Shown here: in pieces, positions 44,806 to 54,200 of the stretch
Numbering within the stretch: the stretch's first letter is position 1
How the letters are laid out: each line of letters opens with the position of its first letter
Source: DASQUK01 sp963756425
Lineage (GTDB): Bacteria > Actinomycetota > Acidimicrobiia > Acidimicrobiales > VFJN01
NCBI GenBank assembly: GCA_963756425.1
Contig: CAVWNW010000015.1
Span: 1-64,000, forward strand
Reading direction: 5' to 3'
DNA length: 64,000 nucleotides
Made by a program: the position numbers and the translations under genes
The notes under the pieces: model-generated
What the model was told of the DNA's origin: nothing
Seen by the model: only the letters and a program-made list of their open reading frames with translations
Databases searched by the model: none

Positions 44806-46411
44806 CCCAGACAACGCTCGCCGATGATCACCCGCCGGCCGATGTCGCACGGCCGCCGGTGGCGGACGGTCGCTGGTCAGCACGCGTGTTCGCCGTGGCG
44901 GTCGTGGTGGCGCTACCGCTGCTGCTGTGGTTCGGCCGGCACCACTGGTTCTTCCTGGACGAATGGACGATCCTCGGCGCCGACGGGACGTCGCACGTCG
45001 GCTATCTCGACGGCCAAAACGGCCATTGGATCACGCTGCTGCGACTCGACTACCGGCTGAACTTCGAGCTCTGGGGGCTGCACAGCTACCTCCCCTACCA
45101 GATTCCCGCCGTCCTCGGGCACCTGGCGTCCGCGGTTCTGCTGCGTCAGGTCTGCCGTCGGGTCGGCGCCCGAGGCTGGATCGCCACCGCAACCGCACTG
45201 GCGTTCCTGTTCTTCGGCACGGGACGCGAGAACATCACCCTCGGCTTTCAGGTCTCGTTGACCGGCTCGTTGATCTGCGGGTTCGCGCTGTTCCTGCTCG
45301 CGGACGGGCCGAAGAAGGTGATCACGCGTGACTGGCTCGTCCTCGGCATAGGCGTCGTGGGGCTCATGACCTCCTCGGTGTTCGTCGCCATCGTCGTCGG
45401 GTTCGGCGTCACCACCCTGCTCCGCCGCGGCGTGCGCGTCGGCGGCCTTCTATGCCGTGCCGCTCGTGGCGATCTACGTCGCCTGGTACCTCGCTTACGG
45501 CCGCGAGACCGCGTTCCCGGCGCGGCTCACCGCTGAGACGGCGCGGTATTTCCGCCGCCTGCTCTGGGTCGCGTTCGACGCCCTCGGCCAAGGCGGCGTC
45601 GCTGGCGCACTGCTTCTGGCCCTCGGCGCCTTCGGGTTGGCGGCCGCCCTACACCGGGCCTGGCGCTCCGGCACCTGGGCTCCAGCTGCCCTGCCCGTCG
45701 GGTTGTGCGTCTCGTGGCTGGCGTTTGCCATCGTGACCGCCCTCACCCGCGAGAGCACGGCGGCGTTCGGCATCGGTGGCCGACTTGCTGCACGTCAGTG
45801 CGGTCCTGGTCCTGCCCCTCATCGCGGCCGGGTCCGAGGAGCTGGCCCGGCGCCGGACCGCTCTAGGCGCTGTGGCGCTGGTACCGCTCGCCGTCGGTTT
45901 GCCGGGAAACTTCAATCGGCTGTCGGAGACAGCCGTCGTGTCGCGGTCGAACCGGCAGCTCGCCTACGCGATCGCCCACTCTCCGTTCGTCGACGACGTC
46001 CCTGGGGGCATCAGGCCCATGCAGGACAACGGGTTCCAGCCCCCAGCGACCGCGGCGTGGCTGGCGAGCCAAGCGGCTGCCGGGCGGATCCCCGAGCCCG
46101 ACCAGCCCGTGGATCCCCAGCTCCGGCTCACGGCGACGAGCCGCCTGGTCCTGACGCAGGCCGTTGCCTCGTCCGATCAGCCTTCTTGCCCGACGCTCAC
46201 AGCACCCTTGGCAATGTCCCTGCGGGCGGGCGACGAGATCCCGTTCCTCGGGGCACTCCACGTATCGGTGACCGATGGCGAGTACGAATCGTTCCCCCGC
46301 TCGTTCCTGGCGCTCGAGCGATCGGTGATCCGGGCCGAGGCGGGGCCAGTCGACGTCGTCGTGCGGCGCATCCCCGACGCACCTGCATCGGTGTGCTCCC
46401 GGACGAGCTGA
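44802..46411 (+). CDS. GT-C-like polytopic membrane protein, frameshifted twice
   Basis: Paralogue of the intact gene at 30230, about 530 residues when joined. HWFFLDEWTILGADG keeps the acidic pair in loop 1. GHWITLLRLDYRLNFELWGL and FFGTGRENITLGFQVSLTGS match the paralogue almost residue for residue. The frame from ATG 44802 is lost near 45440 (RRGVRV, then AVPLVAIYVAWYLAYGR one base over) and again near 45775 (TAAFGIGG, then LLHVSAVLVLPL one base over). One base removed at each point restores a single ORF. The beta-rich outer C-terminal domain ends VRRIPDAPASVCSRTS. It probably uses the lipid-linked sugar made by the GT2 upstream. Confidence 0.72.
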
Positions 46412-46515
46412 CGATTCTGCTGGGTCTCCGACGGCGGCCGCGACCACCACCTCACCGCCTCGAGCCGACGGCTGCCGGTCGCCCGGCGCGCTGTGAGCGT
46501 CCGGAGGGTCTGGGC

Positions 46516-46521
46516 TACCCT
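46516..46521 (+). promoter_or_regulatory. -10 box TACCCT of the ABC exporter operon
   Basis: GGCTACCCT has TACCCT 35 bases before the GTG of the mini-ORF at 46557 and 82 bases before the Wzt GTG. The shorter distance equals that of other heads in this locus, so the mini-ORF sits where the first gene of a transcript usually starts. Confidence 0.42.
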
Positions 46522-46556
46522 CGACCTCTGTTCGACCGGGGCTAGCTGGAGGAACG

Positions 46557-46607
46557 GTGCCCTACCTGTCCGTGCACTGCGCGCCGAGCGCGTCGGGGGC
46601 TGAGTGA
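46557..46607 (+). CDS. 16-codon leader mini-ORF overlapping the Wzt start
   Basis: A short ORF reads MPYLSVHCAPSASGAE and stops at TGA 46605-46607. It begins with GTG six or so bases after a strong GGAGGAAC ribosome site (46548-46555), and its stop overlaps the GTG start of the ABC ATPase gene (GTGA). Placement, spacing from the -10 box and the start-stop overlap suggest a translated leader whose termination hands ribosomes to the exporter gene. A run-in frame to Wzt is excluded because TGA (46601-46603) stands directly before its GTG in that frame. Peptide function, if any, is unknown. Confidence 0.45.
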   Translation: MPYLSVHCAPSASGAE

Positions 46608-47449
46608 GCGCAACGGCTTGGGACAGCGAACGGCCGCGGGATGGGCTCGGCGGCCGCGAGACCGTCTTCCCCCTGGAGCAGGCACCCGCTGAGCTGCCCT
46701 CCATCGCGGTCGACGGGATCTCCGCGTCGTATCGGGTGCGGATCGACTCGAGGGACATCATGACCGACGTCCGGCGCCTGTTCCGGCGCGTGGATTCCGG
46801 CGGTCGCATCATCCCGGCCCTCCGGAACGTGTCCTTCGACGTGCCCAAAGGCTCGGTGCTGGCGGTCATCGGGCGCAACGGCGCCGGCAAGTCGACGCTG
46901 TGCCGCGTCATAACCGGGATCCTGCCCCCGGACGAGGGTCAGGTGACGGTGCGCGGTCGCCTCAACCTGCTGTCGCCCGGTATCGGCTTCAGCGCCGCGC
47001 TGACCGGTCGCGAGAACATCGTCCTCGGCGGGCTGGCCAGCGGCCTGTCGCCCGAGCGCCTCGACGAGATCGCCGACGAGATCGCCGAGTTCGCCCAACT
47101 CGCCGGCTACCTGGACATGCCGATGCACTCGTATTCGGGCGGGATGCGGATGCGCCTGGCCTCGTCGATCGCCGTGTTCCTCGACCCGGAGATCCTGCTC
47201 ATCGACGAGGCCCTCACCGGGGGTGACGCGGGCTTCCAGGAGCACATCGCCGAGCGGACGGCGCAGCTCACGGGGGAGGGACGCACGATCGTGCTCGTCA
47301 CCCACGGGCTCAGCTCGGTGAAGACGATGGCCACGCAGGCCCTCTGGCTGCACCAGGGGCAGGTCGCCGAGCTCGGCGACCCCGACGAGGTGGTCAGCAA
47401 GTACATGCGGTACTGCCGGCTCGAGTCCATCGGCAACTCCGACGTGTGA
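46604..47449 (+). CDS. ABC-transporter ATPase for polysaccharide export (Wzt/TagH-like)
   Basis: A 281-residue nucleotide-binding subunit. Walker A GRNGAGKST is at 90-98, the signature SYSGGM at 176-181 and Walker B ILLIDEAL at 197-204, followed by the D-loop GGD and the H-loop VLVTHGLSS. The helical lead with SYRVRIDSRDIMTDVRRLF before the fold is typical of TagH/Wzt proteins of teichoic-acid and O-antigen exporters. There is no C-terminal carbohydrate-binding domain, so recognition of a modified end is not expected. With the next gene it would move a complete lipid-linked polymer through the membrane using ATP. Confidence 0.9.
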   Translation: MSATAWDSERPRDGLGGRETVFPLEQAPAELPSIAVDGISASYRVRIDSRDIMTDVRRLFRRVDSGGRIIPALRNVSFDVPKGSVLAVIGRNGAGKSTLCRVITGILPPDEGQVTVRGRLNLLSPGIGFSAALTGRENIVLGGLASGLSPERLDEIADEIAEFAQLAGYLDMPMHSYSGGMRMRLASSIAVFLDPEILLIDEALTGGDAGFQEHIAERTAQLTGEGRTIVLVTHGLSSVKTMATQALWLHQGQVAELGDPDEVVSKYMRYCRLESIGNSDV

Positions 47450-47459
47450 ACGGGGCGCC

Positions 47460-48305
47460 ATGACCGCGGTGAGCCAGTACAGCGACGACGTCTACGTCTT
47501 CGAACCCCATTCGGCCACGCTGCCCGACGTCCGGGAGTACGTGAGGGCGCTCTGGGAGCGGCGGCACTTCATGCACGAGCTGGCGATCGCCGACCTGCGG
47601 ACCGAGCGATCCGGCAGGGTGCTGGGGAACATCTGGAGCGTGCTCAACCCGCTGTTCCAGGCGGGCATCTACTACTTCCTCTACACGGTCTTGCGGTCGG
47701 ACGCCGGGAGCAACGCCTTCCTGCCGATCCTGATAGCCAACTTCTTCTTCTTCGGCCTGAGCATGACGGCTCTCGGCGAGGGCGCTTCCTCGCTCAAGCG
47801 CGCCAAGGGGCTGATGCTCAACTCGGCGTTCCCGCGGGCGTTGCTGCCGATCACCACGATCTACAAGTCGCTTCGTTCGTTCGTCCCGGCGGCGTGCGTC
47901 CTGGCCGTGCTGTTCCCGCTCGTGGGAGGGACACTCGGCCCCGGGCTGTTCGCCCTACCTCTGTTGTTCGCCATCCAAGTGGTCATGAACGTGGGCATCG
48001 CGCTGGTCGCGTCGACGTACGTCGTGCTCGTGCCCGATGGCGAAAACGTCGTGCAGTGGGTCACGCGCCTGTTGTTCTTCGCCACGCCGGTCATCTACCC
48101 GGTGTCGCTGCTACCCGCGGCGGCCAAGGCCGTCCTCCAGTTCCAGCCCCTGTACCCGGTCTTCGCCTCCTACCAGGCGATCTTCGGCGGCGATTCTCCC
48201 AGCCCCGGCCTGCTGGCAATGAGCGCCATCTGGGCCGGTGCCCTGCTCGTCATCGGCGGGCGGGTGTTCCTCAGGCACGAGCGCGAGTTCGCGCTTTACC
48301 TCTGA
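47460..48305 (+). CDS. ABC-2 permease for polysaccharide export (Wzm/TagG-like)
   Basis: A 281-residue membrane subunit with six helices. HELAIADLRTERSGRVLGNIWSVLNPLFQAGIYYFLY is the classic start of ABC-2 polysaccharide permeases, with the amphipathic coupling segment before helix 1. LFFATPVIYPVSLLP and the LYPVFASYQAIF end also fit. It begins 10 bases after the ATPase gene and forms the channel with it. The window also encodes a Wzx-type flippase, so two export routes coexist. Confidence 0.9.
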   Translation: MTAVSQYSDDVYVFEPHSATLPDVREYVRALWERRHFMHELAIADLRTERSGRVLGNIWSVLNPLFQAGIYYFLYTVLRSDAGSNAFLPILIANFFFFGLSMTALGEGASSLKRAKGLMLNSAFPRALLPITTIYKSLRSFVPAACVLAVLFPLVGGTLGPGLFALPLLFAIQVVMNVGIALVASTYVVLVPDGENVVQWVTRLLFFATPVIYPVSLLPAAAKAVLQFQPLYPVFASYQAIFGGDSPSPGLLAMSAIWAGALLVIGGRVFLRHEREFALYL

Positions 48306-48336
48306 ACCGATTCGAGTACGGCAAGGGGATTCACGA

Positions 48337-49498
48337 GTGGTCGAACCTCGGGAGGACAGTGGCCAGGAGCGGGACGGCGAACCCGGGCCCGACGAGCTGG
48401 GCGCGCCCGCACCGCTGGGCGCGCCGGAGCCCGTCACCGCCGGACGGGTGCCGCGCACCCGAGGGGGAGGGTGGCGGCCGCGCACACCGAGGTCCTGGTG
48501 GTGGCTGCTCGTCGTCCCGGTGGTCCTGATCGCCCTGGCCCTGGCACCGAGCTTCTTCTCCGGGCTGAAGAAGACGCCTCGGGACCGGGTCGGGATCAGC
48601 TATGGCGGCGGCCCGTTCGAGGGCGTTCACTTCCAGCGGATCGTGCAGCCCGGCTCGAACCTGTTCTTCAACGGCTTGTTCGACAACCTGTACCTGTATC
48701 CCTCCGACCAGGTGAACTACATCGTCCCCCAGCAGCCGGTGCAGGTGGTTCAGCAGACTCAGGCCCAGAATGGGCAGGGGCAGGGGGGCCAGCCGGCGGC
48801 CGATACGGTCGTCGCGCCGACGCGGGACCGTGTGCAGGTGTCCTATCAGGTCGCCGTGTACTTCAAGCTGAACACCGATGAGCTGCGTGACTTCCACGAG
48901 CAGCTCGGCCTCCGGTACCAGGCCTACACGACGGACGGGTGGAACAACCTCATCCGTGACACGTTCCGCCAGCAGATCGAGAACGCCCTGCAGGAGGAGA
49001 CCCGCAAGGTGGACGTGGCCGACCTGGTGGGCAACGCCGACCGGCTCGTCGAGCTGCAGGACAACGTGCAGACCAAGCTGACCCAGCGGCTCGAGGACGC
49101 GCTGGGTCAGCAGTTCTTCTGTGCGCCCACGTTCCGGCGGAACGGCGAGTGTGGCAATCCCACGTTCGTGATCAAGAGGGTCGACATCCCCGCATCGGTG
49201 TCAAAGGCGTTCGAGGACGTCCGTACGTCCGACATCCAGATCCAGACCAAGGAGAACGAGGTCCGTCGAGCGCGAGGCCGAGGCCCGGGCGATCGAGGCC
49301 CTCGGCCTGAGCGGGCAGGAGTACGACATCCTCAAGGCCATCGAGTCCGGCAAGATCACGTTCTGGGTGCTCGATGGCGAGGGCGGCGTCACCATCACCG
49401 GCCCCGACACCGGCACCGGGTCCTCGCAGGCGCCGTCGAGCCCGGCCCCGAGCCCCACGACCACGACGACGGCGCCCAGCGGTGGCGGGGGTGGCTGA
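48337..49498 (+). CDS. SPFH/band-7-type membrane protein, frameshifted
   Basis: About 387 residues. A Pro/Gly-rich cytoplasmic lead of 50 residues is followed by one membrane helix (53-75, WWWLLVVPVVLIALALAP) and an SPFH-like domain: RVGISYGGGPFEGVHFQRIVQPGS, then VQVSYQVAVYFKLNTDEL and a long helical part LRDFHEQLGLRYQ. The frame from GTG 48337 is lost near 49263 after QTKENEV. It continues one base over as EREAEARAIEALGLSGQEYDILKAI and ends in a Ser/Pro/Thr/Gly tail. SPFH proteins form membrane microdomain scaffolds. Its position between an ABC exporter and a sulfatase suggests it organises the export site (inference). AAGGGGA precedes the GTG. Confidence 0.72.
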
Positions 49499-49510
49499 CG
49501 CGGGGGACGC

Positions 49511-50908
49511 ATGACGGACAGACCCGACATCGTCCTGTTCCTGACCGACCAGCAGCGCTTCGACCAGCTCGGCTACGCCAGCGGCGGCCACTTCCGGACC
49601 CCCAACCTCGACCGCGTTGCCGGCAGCGGCGTGACCTTCGAAAACGCCTACAGCGCATCCACCGTCTGCGTGCCCTCACGGGTTGCTCTCATGACGGGCA
49701 TCGAGCCCCACCGCGTCCCGACCCAGGAGAACCGCTGGGCGCTCCGGGAGGGCTTCTGGACGGTCGCCCACGAGCTGCGGCGGGCCGGCTACCAGACCGC
49801 GCTGATCGGCAAGGCCCATTTCGCACCGATCCACGCCCAGCACGGCTTCGAGACCCTGCGCCTGTGCGAGCACCTCCAAGCGCAGGGGCTGGGACCGCTC
49901 AGCCGGGAACGGGGCGACGAGCTCGACGACTACCACGACTGGCTGGTCGCCCACGGGTACCCGGACTGGCGCTTCGACGACGGCGACGAGCCGGGCGCCC
50001 CGAGAGCCGCTCACCGGTTTCCGTACGGACCGGACGTGCACCCCACGGGCTGGGTGGAGCGCGAGGCCACGGCGTTCCTCGAGCGTCGCGATCCGAGTCG
50101 TCCGCTGTTCCTGGTCGTCTCGTTCCCCCATCCCCACGCGCCGTACAACCCGCCGGAGCCGTACGCCTCGATGTTCGACCCGGCCGATGCCCGGCTGCCC
50201 GACGACGGGTTCGAGGTCAACGCCGGCCTGCCGATGGTGTGCCAGTTGGCGTTGAAGAGCGCCAGGACCCGCGACGAGGCCGCCAACGAGCAGCGCCTCC
50301 GGAGGTTCCTGGCGACCGTCCGCGGCCTGATCGCGCACATCGACGACGCCGCCGGCCGCCTGGTCGACCGCCTCGACCTGGGGTCCACGCTGGTCGCGTT
50401 CACCTCCGACCACGGCGACTACGCGGGGCACCGGGGCCTCCTGCGCAAGACGCCGTGGATGCCCTTCGACGACCTGGCGCGGGTGCCCCTGTTCTACGCC
50501 GGCCACGGGGTCGAGGGCGGCCGGGTGATCTCGGACCTCGTGCAGAGCTACGACTTCGCCCTGACGGTGCTCGACTACGCCGGCCTGCACCCGAGCGTCG
50601 ACGACGTCGACGGTCGAAGCCTGCGGCCACTGCTGGTAGGACGGCCGGACGCGCCTGACCCGGAGCGTTCGGTCTTCTGCGCCATGGGCATGGGATGGCC
50701 GATGGTCCGGCTCGGGAGCCACAAATACTTCGTTCATGCCCAGCACGGGACGCCCGTGCTGTTCGACCTGGAGCGGGATCCGGGCGAACAGGTCAACCTC
50801 GCGGGTGATCCGGCGTACGCCACCGTGGAGCGGGACCTCTCGGAGCGCTTGGCTCGGCGGCTGGCCAAGCCGTCGTTCGACTACGACGGCGTGCCCACGG
50901 CCCGCTGA
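49511..50908 (+). CDS. Cys-type sulfatase
   Basis: A 465-residue sulfatase of the alkaline-phosphatase superfamily. PDIVLFLTDQQRFDQLGYAS has the first metal Asp; the formylglycine Cys is C53 in CVPSR; GKAHFAPIHAQHGF and SFPHPHAPYNPP supply active-site Lys and His; FTSDHGDYAGHRGL has the second metal DH pair. No signal peptide is visible, so it may act in the cytoplasm, where formylglycine-generating enzyme works, or be exported folded by a route I cannot see. It is very close to the first half of the fusion at 38879. It follows the SPFH gene by 12 bases. The substrate is presumably sulfated glycan from the nearby sulfotransferase. Confidence 0.88.
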   Translation: MTDRPDIVLFLTDQQRFDQLGYASGGHFRTPNLDRVAGSGVTFENAYSASTVCVPSRVALMTGIEPHRVPTQENRWALREGFWTVAHELRRAGYQTALIGKAHFAPIHAQHGFETLRLCEHLQAQGLGPLSRERGDELDDYHDWLVAHGYPDWRFDDGDEPGAPRAAHRFPYGPDVHPTGWVEREATAFLERRDPSRPLFLVVSFPHPHAPYNPPEPYASMFDPADARLPDDGFEVNAGLPMVCQLALKSARTRDEAANEQRLRRFLATVRGLIAHIDDAAGRLVDRLDLGSTLVAFTSDHGDYAGHRGLLRKTPWMPFDDLARVPLFYAGHGVEGGRVISDLVQSYDFALTVLDYAGLHPSVDDVDGRSLRPLLVGRPDAPDPERSVFCAMGMGWPMVRLGSHKYFVHAQHGTPVLFDLERDPGEQVNLAGDPAYATVERDLSERLARRLAKPSFDYDGVPTAR

Positions 50909-51183
50909 CCGTTGGACGACGGCGGCGGTTCGAGGTCGATCACGACGTGGAGGCTGCGGCCGAAAACCGCCGAGAGCGGTGGCGGGTACAGCGACAGGTC
51001 CGTATCCCAGGTGCGCACGGTCGCGCCCAATCGCCCGATGTGGTCGAGCCATTCGGCGCCGGTCAGGTAGTTGTACGGGAGCCGCACGCCGTGGCGGGCG
51101 TTTCCGACCCAGTCCATGACAGTCAGCGTCGGCTGGGCGAGCACGCCGTCGCCGAGGTGGTCCTCGATGTCGGGTCGCCGCAT
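50881..51183 (-). pseudogene. C-terminal relic of a SAM methyltransferase
   Basis: A 100-codon ORF reads LTVMDWVGNARHGVRLPYN, then EWLDHIGRLGATVRTWDTDLSLYPPPLSAVFGRSLHVV. I recognise this as the last third of class I methyltransferases of the type with GNARHGVxLPYNY near the end. The SAM-binding half is absent, and an in-frame stop lies directly before the first usable codon (TGA TTG ATG). The 3' end overlaps the convergent sulfatase gene by 28 bases. The 113 bases to the next stop (51184-51296) show no coding similarity. It is probably a remnant of a gene lost during rearrangement. Confidence 0.5.
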
Positions 51184-51296
51184 CAATCAGGGGGCCACGG
51201 CGCCTGTGGCCGACTACTCGGCGATGACCCACGCCCGAGGTCATCGCTGAGTTGCTCCTCCATCAGGTACGGCGGGTTCGCCCGCCGCCATGCCGC

Positions 51297-54200
51297 CTAC
51301 GGCTCCCGGCGCAGGAATCCGCCGGGGTTGAACGTCAGCGCGTACTTCTCCATCTCGGGGTCGGCCACGAACTTGCCATGCCGGTTCAGGATCTGCTTGA
51401 TCCCCTCGGCCGGACCCGGCCCGAAGGAGGTCCAGACCGGCCTCCCGTTGACGATCGTGTCGGTGACGATCACGTACGAGCCCACCTTGACGAGGTCGAC
51501 GTACGCCTCGAACTGCGCGGTCGTCGCCTCCCGGTCTGCACACGCACCGAGCACCACCACGGCGTTGCCATCGCCAACGAGCCCGCGGACGTGCTCGATG
51601 ACCTCGGGATCGAGGGGGGCGCCGGTCTGACACCGCAACCGGAAGTGCGGTGGCGGCTCGTCGGCATCGGCGTCACGGATCGACAGGACCTGTCCGTGCC
51701 CGATCAGCTCGCAGATCGACGCCAGGAACGAGGCGCGGCCCGGGTCGCTGGCGCCGATGTCGACGACCCAATCGGGTCGGACCTTGCTGAGGATCTCCTG
51801 GTAGGCAAGCAAGTCGGTCGGCGCCGTGGCAATGGGGCTTCCCAGCCAGGTCGTGGACCGCCACGGCAAGTTCCGCCACACGGCGTCGGTGAACGCCTCG
51901 CGCAGGTCGTCGGGCATCGGCGTCGGCCGCTCCGGTCGGCCGTCGACGGCCTCGCCGGCCTCGGCGAACACAGGGGTCGACAGCCGCCGTGGCTTGGTGC
52001 GTCGCGCCGCGCCGGCGGTGAAGCGCCCCACGAAGTGGATCGGCTTGCCCGGCCCCTTGAACGGTCGCCCCCGCATCTGGCGGTAGTGCTTGCCGTAGCC
52101 GAACACCCGGGCGCGCCGTTCGGCGGCGTTGGTCTGGTTGGTGGTGGTGCCGCCGTGGGTCTGGTGGAACGATGCCTCCCCCAGGATCGTGCACACGGTG
52201 ACGTCCGGCGCCGACCCCAGGCGTTCGTAGAGCTCGAGGTTGGCGTAGCCGCCACCCGCCATGGCGAACCGCTCCTCGAACCCTCCCACCTGTTCGAGCT
52301 GGGCGCGGGTCACGAACATGCAGTTGCTCTCCCACACCCCGTCGATCCAGTCACGGTCGCCGATGAAGTGGCCGATCTCGAACAACCGATAGCCGCTCGT
52401 GGGCCACTTGATCGTCTCGAACAGGCGATCCTCGTATGCCTGGTCGTAGCCGTCGTCCATGGCCTCGCCCTGCTGGCCCGGCCCCGCGTACCACTGCTGC
52501 GTCGCCACGATCGCCGGGCTGTACGTGGCCAGGCCCAGGAGGCCGTAGCGCAGCACGCCGGGCGTGAGCACGTGGGCGCCGTCGATCATCAGCGCGAGGG
52601 CTCGCCCGCGGCTGAGAGCGATGCCGCGGTTGAGGGCCCCGACCGGCGACGGCGTGGCGTCGGCCCCCATGTCGACGTAGCGGAACTCGGAACCGAAGTC
52701 GCGGACGAACGCCGGCCCGAGCTTCTGGTCCTCGTCGGACCCGTTCTCCACCCCGATGACCTCGTAGCTGGTGTCCTCGAGGCCCTCCTGGTAGGCGCGG
52801 CTCAGCGAATGGAGGGTGCGACGGGCCTCGCGGCGCATGTTGTAGAAGACCACCACGACCGACAGGTCGACGGGGTCCGCCGGGAGGGGCGGTGCGAGGG
52901 GGGCGTGAGTAGGGGCGGCCGCCGCCTGCTCCACGGACGGCGCCTCCGATGCGCCTCCCTCGCCGGTCGCCGCCTTGCGCCAGGCGACCGCCGTCGCGTC
53001 GACGGGCTGGAGCAGGGTGTCGATGTGCCGGTCGGTTCGGAACCGGTCGACCTCGGCCCGGCGGTCGGCATCGACCCCGCAATGGACGATGACCACGCCG
53101 CCGGCGACCACCCGGTCGTACAGGGCGTCGAGGATCGGGCGCACGTCGTCCGCCGCCGCCCACCCGATGCGGAGGAGGGCGATGCGGTCGGGGCCGTCCT
53201 CGTCCAGCGCCGCCGGAGGACCCTGGACGAAGCGCACGCGATCGTCGAGCACGTCGAACCGGGCGAACCCGTCGCGCACGATGTTGAGATCGGCCTGGAA
53301 GCCGGCGACGCCCCGCTCGGGGAGCGTCGGGTTCAGCTGCGGCTCGGGGCTCGACCGGAAACGGTCGATCACCCACACGCGGGTGTCGCCGACCTCGTGG
53401 GCATCGAGGTAGGCCCGCATGAGGATGGCGCCGCCGCCCCGGCCCGTTCCGCACTCCACGAGGTCTCCGTCGACCCCCTCGGTGCGGACGGTGTCGAGCG
53501 CGGACTCGAGGTGGTCGAGCTGTGCCCTGCCCATGGGCGCGTAGGCGACGAACGACGACGCAGCGGCGTCGTCGCCACCGGCCGCCGTGAACCGCTGGCG
53601 CTCGAGCGCCCGGTACGCCAACTGCGCGTTGCGTACGGGGTCACGGAGCGCAACCGGGTGTGGCGGGCTCGTGCCCTTGGCCGTGAGCAGCTGCAGCCGG
53701 ATCTCGTCCTCGAGGTAGTGCCGATTGAGCAGCGCGTCCTTGACGACGGCGAGCTGCCGGGCGACGGCACGGTCGGCCCGGGCATTGCGCTGGAAGTAGC
53801 TGTTGTGCTGGAAGACCATCGCCTTGAGGCGCAGCTCTTCGGCCAGCTCCAGCAGCTCGTATCGGCCCTCGCTGCTCTCGAGCCGGTCCAACGCCTTGTC
53901 GATCTCGGGATGGGTGTCGAGGCGGGCCTCCTGCACGACGATCGCCAGGCCGAAGTAGATGGGCAGCACGAGCTTGCGGACGGGCCGGGAGTGCTCCGCC
54001 AGGAAATCCTCGAGCCCGGTCATGACCCCGTTGCGGGGGCCGCCCTCCTCCTCGGCGTTGCACATCGTGGGGTTGAGGCCCTTGGCGTGGTGCAGGCGCT
54101 TCATCCCGAGGTTGATCCCGGCCCGGCGCCATGGCTGGCGGAACTCAGCCGGGATCCGGTCGGGTTCGTAGTAGAGGTCGCGCCGGCCGTACGGCCAGAG

